DNA from: Opitutus sp. GAS368
GTDB lineage: Bacteria > Verrucomicrobiota > Verrucomicrobiia > Opitutales > Opitutaceae
DNA length: 19,421 nucleotides
Assembly (NCBI GenBank): GCA_945861235.1
Contig: CAMATV010000013.1
Location: forward strand, 1 to 19,421
Direction: 5' to 3'
Every line of letters starts with the position of its first letter. The first letter of the stretch is position 1. Under the pieces are notes generated by a model that saw nothing but the letters and a program-made list of their open reading frames with translations, searched no databases and was not told where the DNA came from. Of the stretch, positions 16,249 through 19,421 are shown one piece after another. The position numbers and the translations under genes were made by a program.

Positions 16249-17726
16249 AGCCGCCCGTTCTTTCCGCCACCGGCCGGGCGCTGCTGGATCGCCGGACCTT
16301 CCTCCAACAGTTCGGCCACGGGGCGGCCGGGATCGCGCTCGCCACGTTGCTCAGTCGGGACCGCGCGTTGGGCGCGTCAGCGGTGCGTCCGGTGATTGAT
16401 CCGGGCCGGCCGCTGGCCCCGCGGGTGCCGCATTTTCCGGCCAAGGCCAAACGGCTGCTGATGATTCAGTGCTCGGGTGGAGTGAGCCATCTGGACTCTT
16501 TCGATTGGAAACCGGAACTGCTGCGCATGGACGGCAAACCGATGCCGGGCGCCAAGGAGAACTTCATCACCTTTCAGGGGGAAAACGGCAACCTCGTGCG
16601 CCCGCTCTACGAGTTCAAGCCCCGCGGCCGGAGCGGCAAAATGCTCTCCGATCTCTTCCCCCGGATTGCAGAGATGGCGGATGACCTGTGCTTCATCCAT
16701 TCCATGACCGCCAAGTCGAACACGCACGGTCCCGCCGACTGCCAGATGAACACCGGCTTCATCTTTGATGGCTACCCCAGCGTCGGCGCGTGGGCGAGTT
16801 ACGCGCTGGGGTCGGAGGCGGACGACCTGCCCGCGTTTGTCGCCATCCCCGACACCCGCGGCGTGCCGGTGGGCGGACCGAACGACTGGGGCAATGGCTT
16901 CCTTCCGGCGGTGTTCCAGGGCACCGCCTTCAACGCCAGCCAGCCGATCTACAATCTCGCACCGCCTCGGGGTTCATCCTCCGGGACGGACCGCGCCGTC
17001 GGTGATGCGCTGCGTTTCCTCAATGACCGCCACCTGGAGCAATACCCCGGCGACCAAAATCTGGCCGCACGCATCTCCAGCTACGAACTCGCGGCCCGGA
17101 TGCAACTGTCGGTGCCGGAGGTTAGCGACCTCGCCAAGGAAACCGCGGCGACCCGTGCGCGCTACGGCGTAGACGACCCCGATCCGATCAAGAGCGGGTT
17201 CGCCCGAAACTGCCTCCTTGCGCGGCGCTTGCTCGAGCGTGGCGTGCGCTGCATCCAACTGTATCACGGCGCCCAGCAGATGTGCGATCTCGGGGCAGTG
17301 AACTGGGACGGGCACCGCGCCCTCAAGGCGCAGTATGACATCCACGGCGCCGTATTCGATCAGCCGGCGGCGGCGCTGGTCGGGGACCTGCGGGAACGCG
17401 GCCTGCTCGACGACACGCTCGTCGTGTGGGCCACCGAATTTGGGCGGATGCCGACGTTTCAAAAGGGCGCCAGTGGCCGCGATCACAATCCCGACGGTTT
17501 CACGGTCTGGATGACGGGCGCCGGCGTGAAGCGGGGGTTCAGTTTTGGAGCCACCGACGACCTGGGCTACAAGGCCGTGCAGAACATCACCACGATCTAC
17601 GATCTTCATGCGACCATTCTTCACCTGCTCGGTCTCGATCATGAACGCCTCACCTACTACCATAACGGAATCGAACGCCGCCTCACCGACGTGCACGGCC
17701 ACGTGATCAAGGAGACATTGTCATGA
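16245..17726 (+). CDS. DUF1501-B: second Tat-exported DUF1501 protein
   Basis: A 493-residue protein and the last gene of the operon. The Tat signal is DRRTFL (15-20), followed by the hydrophobic AAGIALATLL. The body shares the DUF1501 signatures with DUF1501-A: KRLLMIQCSGGVSHLDSFDW, SGKMLSDLFP, SYELAARMQLS, ARRLLERGVRCIQLYHG, VNWDGHRALKAQYDIHG, WATEFGRMPTFQKG, GRDHNPDGF and the ending HNGIERRLTDVHGHVIK. It starts 19 bp after PSD1-B, and the ATG forms an ATGA overlap with a mini-ORF. It is probably partnered with PSD1-B. The molecular function is not established; the fold is expected to be related to alkaline phosphatases and sulfatases. Confidence 0.94.
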   Translation: MKPPVLSATGRALLDRRTFLQQFGHGAAGIALATLLSRDRALGASAVRPVIDPGRPLAPRVPHFPAKAKRLLMIQCSGGVSHLDSFDWKPELLRMDGKPMPGAKENFITFQGENGNLVRPLYEFKPRGRSGKMLSDLFPRIAEMADDLCFIHSMTAKSNTHGPADCQMNTGFIFDGYPSVGAWASYALGSEADDLPAFVAIPDTRGVPVGGPNDWGNGFLPAVFQGTAFNASQPIYNLAPPRGSSSGTDRAVGDALRFLNDRHLEQYPGDQNLAARISSYELAARMQLSVPEVSDLAKETAATRARYGVDDPDPIKSGFARNCLLARRLLERGVRCIQLYHGAQQMCDLGAVNWDGHRALKAQYDIHGAVFDQPAAALVGDLRERGLLDDTLVVWATEFGRMPTFQKGASGRDHNPDGFTVWMTGAGVKRGFSFGATDDLGYKAVQNITTIYDLHATILHLLGLDHERLTYYHNGIERRLTDVHGHVIKETLS

Positions 17727-17796
17727 GGAGCCTCCATCTGCGGACCAGGGACGCGACCTGAACACACCCCCCGGCGCGGCGCGCGGCACCGACCGC

Positions 17797-17840
17797 GTGA
17801 CGAAAAATCTGACAAACGCCGCCTCAAAAACCCAGTGACA
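17797..17840 (+). promoter_or_regulatory. Bipartite operator-like element, copy 3 (receptor 2)
   Basis: This copy starts GTGACGAAAAATCTGA, identical to copy 2 over those 16 bases, and ends CAGTGACA 38 bases later in register. The second half also carries an A-tract (CTCAAAAACC) 23 bases after the first A-tract, about two helical turns, consistent with two AraC-type half-sites on one DNA face. Its last six bases form the -35 box. Confidence 0.7.
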
Positions 17841-17862
17841 GGATTCTGCCATGGGCTACTAT
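17835..17862 (+). promoter_or_regulatory. Predicted promoter of receptor 2
   Basis: The -35 box is GTGACA (17835-17840), the spacer is 16 bases and the -10 box is TACTAT (17857-17862, four of six consensus bases). Spacing relative to the operator-like element is the same as at the receptor-1 promoter. Confidence 0.5.
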
Positions 17863-17916
17863 CGGCGAGGTTCCGTCGCTACCCCCAAACGCGGCTCCGC
17901 CCCATCCCCGCAACCC

Positions 17917-19421
17917 ATGACTGCCCACCCCACGTTCCCGCTTCTCGCCCATCGACTCGCCTGCCGTTGCCTCGCTCTCGCGGGCCTCGTCGCTGTTTGC
18001 ACTGTTGGCCAAGCTCAAATTGCCAATGCCGTCTCAAGCCGGTCTGTCGCAAATCCAAGCTCGGATGCGGCGAAAACGGCGACCGACGCCGGAGGCATCT
18101 CCGGCCGCGTCAGCAACGGCGCGACCAAGGCGTTGCTCGAGGGCGCCGCCGTGGAGATCTCTGCGCTCGGCTTGCGCACGCTCACCGATTCGATGGGTCG
18201 TTTCCGCTTCGACCGACTCCCGGCGGACACTCACTCGGTCGCCGTCACCTATACCGGCCTCAACCGCGACGTGCGGACCGTTGCGCTCGCCGCGGGACAG
18301 CAAGCGCTGGTCTCGATCGACCTCGTGTCGGATGTCTATCAATTGGAAAAGTTCAGCGTGGTCGGTGAACGGGAAGGCAATGCGGCCGCACTCACGGCCC
18401 AGCGCAATGCCGACAGCGTGAAGAGCGTCGTCGCCCTCGATGCCTACGGAAATTTGTCCAACAGCGAGGCGGGCGAGTTGCTGATCCGATTGCCGGGCAT
18501 CGCCGGCTCCCTCAACGGCGAGGGCGTCGTGAGCGAGGTGATGGTCCGCGGCACCAATCACACGCTCAACTCCGTCACGGTCGACGGCAACAAGATGGCG
18601 AGCTCCGGCGGCATGAACCGGAATTTCCGCACCAACAGCATCCCGGGCGCGTTCTTCGACACGATCGAAGTGACGAAGGCCGCGACGCCGGATATGGATG
18701 CGGACTCGCTCGGCGGAAATATCAATATGAAGACCCGCTCGCCGCTCAGCATGAAGGAAAAGCGCCGGATGATCTACCGCTTCGGCGCGAAGTGGGCGCC
18801 GCCGTTCTACGACCATAACCCCGCGACGCGGAACCACTCGCTTCACCCGATGACGTCGTTTAGCTACCAGGAGGCCTTCGATGCCTTCGGCGGCGACCGC
18901 AACTTGGGCGTGACGTTCAGCATGTTCTACAGTGAGAACGCGGTGTCCGCGATTCAGATGACGCAGGACTACGCCTTCGTCACCACGAGCCCCGCCTACG
19001 TGTGGGACTATCGCTCGGCGGACATCTACAACAACCGCCTGAACAGGAGCGCTACGCTCAAGCTCGACTACCGGTTCAGCCCGACGTTTCGCGTTTTTCT
19101 CAACGGCATCTACAACGACGCGCACGAGCGCTCGTTCGAGTATCTGCGGACGCGCGCATTCACGTCACGCACCGTCGCGGCGCTCAACGCCGCCGGCCAG
19201 CCCACGGGCAACAACGCGATCCTCCCCGACTTCACCGACAAGATCACGCGCGTGCGCGCGGTGCCGGCGTCGACGTTCGAGCTGCAGACCGACGGGAACC
19301 GCTTCGAGGATTCGCAGCGGCAATTGCACGCCGGCGCCGAGCACACCTATGCGCGCCTCGCACTCGACTACGACGCCGCCTATTCGGAGAGCATCGTGCG
19401 GCAGAACGACGGACACAAAAG
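17917..19421 (+). CDS. TonB-dependent receptor 2 with N-terminal carboxypeptidase-like domain (C-terminus outside window)
   Basis: The first 501 codons are visible; the gene is open to the right edge. The signal peptide is about residues 12-33 (HRLACRCLALAGLVAVCTVG, cleaved near AQA). A carboxypeptidase regulatory-like beta-sandwich follows at about 60-138 (GGISGRVSNG, LEGAAVEI, TDSMGRFRFDRLPADTHSVA). A TonB-box-like YQLEKFSVVGERE is at 141-153. The plug is at about 155-275, with LDAYGNLSNSEAGELLIRLP, VMVRGTNHTLNSVTVDGNKM, FDTIEVTKAATPDMDADSLG and GGNINMKTRSP. This pattern is that of the Xanthomonas/Caulobacter-type carbohydrate receptors (TIGR01782-like). An in-frame ATG at 17851 is rejected as a start because it lies upstream of the -10 box. 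The operator shared with the receptor-1 operon suggests a common inducer. Confidence 0.93.
   Translation, partial: MTAHPTFPLLAHRLACRCLALAGLVAVCTVGQAQIANAVSSRSVANPSSDAAKTATDAGGISGRVSNGATKALLEGAAVEISALGLRTLTDSMGRFRFDRLPADTHSVAVTYTGLNRDVRTVALAAGQQALVSIDLVSDVYQLEKFSVVGEREGNAAALTAQRNADSVKSVVALDAYGNLSNSEAGELLIRLPGIAGSLNGEGVVSEVMVRGTNHTLNSVTVDGNKMASSGGMNRNFRTNSIPGAFFDTIEVTKAATPDMDADSLGGNINMKTRSPLSMKEKRRMIYRFGAKWAPPFYDHNPATRNHSLHPMTSFSYQEAFDAFGGDRNLGVTFSMFYSENAVSAIQMTQDYAFVTTSPAYVWDYRSADIYNNRLNRSATLKLDYRFSPTFRVFLNGIYNDAHERSFEYLRTRAFTSRTVAALNAAGQPTGNNAILPDFTDKITRVRAVPASTFELQTDGNRFEDSQRQLHAGAEHTYARLALDYDAAYSESIVRQNDGHK

Larger units (their letters stand above)
17727..17916 (+). promoter_or_regulatory. 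Intergenic region before receptor 2
   Basis: A 190-bp gap. It holds a GC-rich stretch without a convincing terminator hairpin, then the third operator-like element (17797-17840), its promoter (17835-17862) and a leader of about 45-50 bases up to the ATG at 17917. No small gene was found. Confidence 0.6.

Noticed and set aside
3637..17781. Identical 13-base CCCCGGCGCGGCG upstream of operator copies 2 (3637) and 3 (17769)
   Set aside because: The sequence is simple and very GC-rich, its distance to the operator differs (40 versus 28 bases), and it is absent at copy 1, so chance is likely.
17727..17796. GC-rich stretch after DUF1501-B as an intrinsic terminator
   Set aside because: I found no stable hairpin followed by a T-run; the bases are repetitive GCGCGG without a matching arm of convincing length.
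17851..17919. ATG 17851, in frame with receptor 2, as an earlier start
   Set aside because: It lies between the -35 and -10 boxes, and starting there would put 22 polar residues before the signal peptide.

Overview
The window is a high-GC, densely coded bacterial region. The gene families point to Verrucomicrobiota, probably close to Opitutaceae, or otherwise to the wider Planctomycetota-Verrucomicrobiota group. The grounds are two tandem pairs of PSCyt1-DUF1549-DUF1553 ('PSD1') and Tat-exported DUF1501 proteins, TonB-dependent receptors of the carbohydrate type, a XylR-like LacI/AraC hybrid regulator, and few Shine-Dalgarno sites. The taxonomy is an inference from gene families only.

Layout. 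A minus-strand operon occupies 1-2328: a DJ-1/PfpI protein, an exported sugar isomerase/epimerase-like TIM barrel, and a multiheme c-type cytochrome cut off by the left edge. A XylR-like regulator (2412-3575, plus) is divergent from it. A plus-strand operon of about 14 kb follows (3811-17726): TonB-dependent receptor 1, a sialidase-like BNR protein with a C-terminal LamG-like domain, PSD1-A, DUF1501-A, PSD1-B and DUF1501-B. The gaps in it are 29 bp or less, or the genes overlap. A second transcription unit starts at 17917 with a different class of TonB-dependent receptor, which runs off the right edge.

The main finding is a 44-bp bipartite DNA element present exactly three times: before the DJ-1 operon, before the receptor-1 operon, and before receptor 2. 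Each copy starts with GTGACKAAAAAYCTGA and ends with CAGTGACA. The distance between the two GTGAC blocks is 38 bp in all three, and the terminal GTGACA sits where a -35 hexamer would, 16-17 bp before a plausible -10. The copy at the DJ-1 operon also lies just upstream of the regulator's own start codon. The simplest reading is a local regulon controlled, and autoregulated, by the XylR-like protein, which would sense a sugar.

Working model (inference): two outer-membrane receptors import a glycan or its fragments. The exported BNR/LamG protein and isomerase-like barrel bind or process it. Seven visible CxxCH heme motifs across three proteins suggest periplasmic redox chemistry on the substrate. 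The substrate cannot be read from the sequence, and the biochemical roles of the PSD1 and DUF1501 proteins are not established. No tRNA, rRNA, CRISPR array, insertion sequence or clear terminator was seen.
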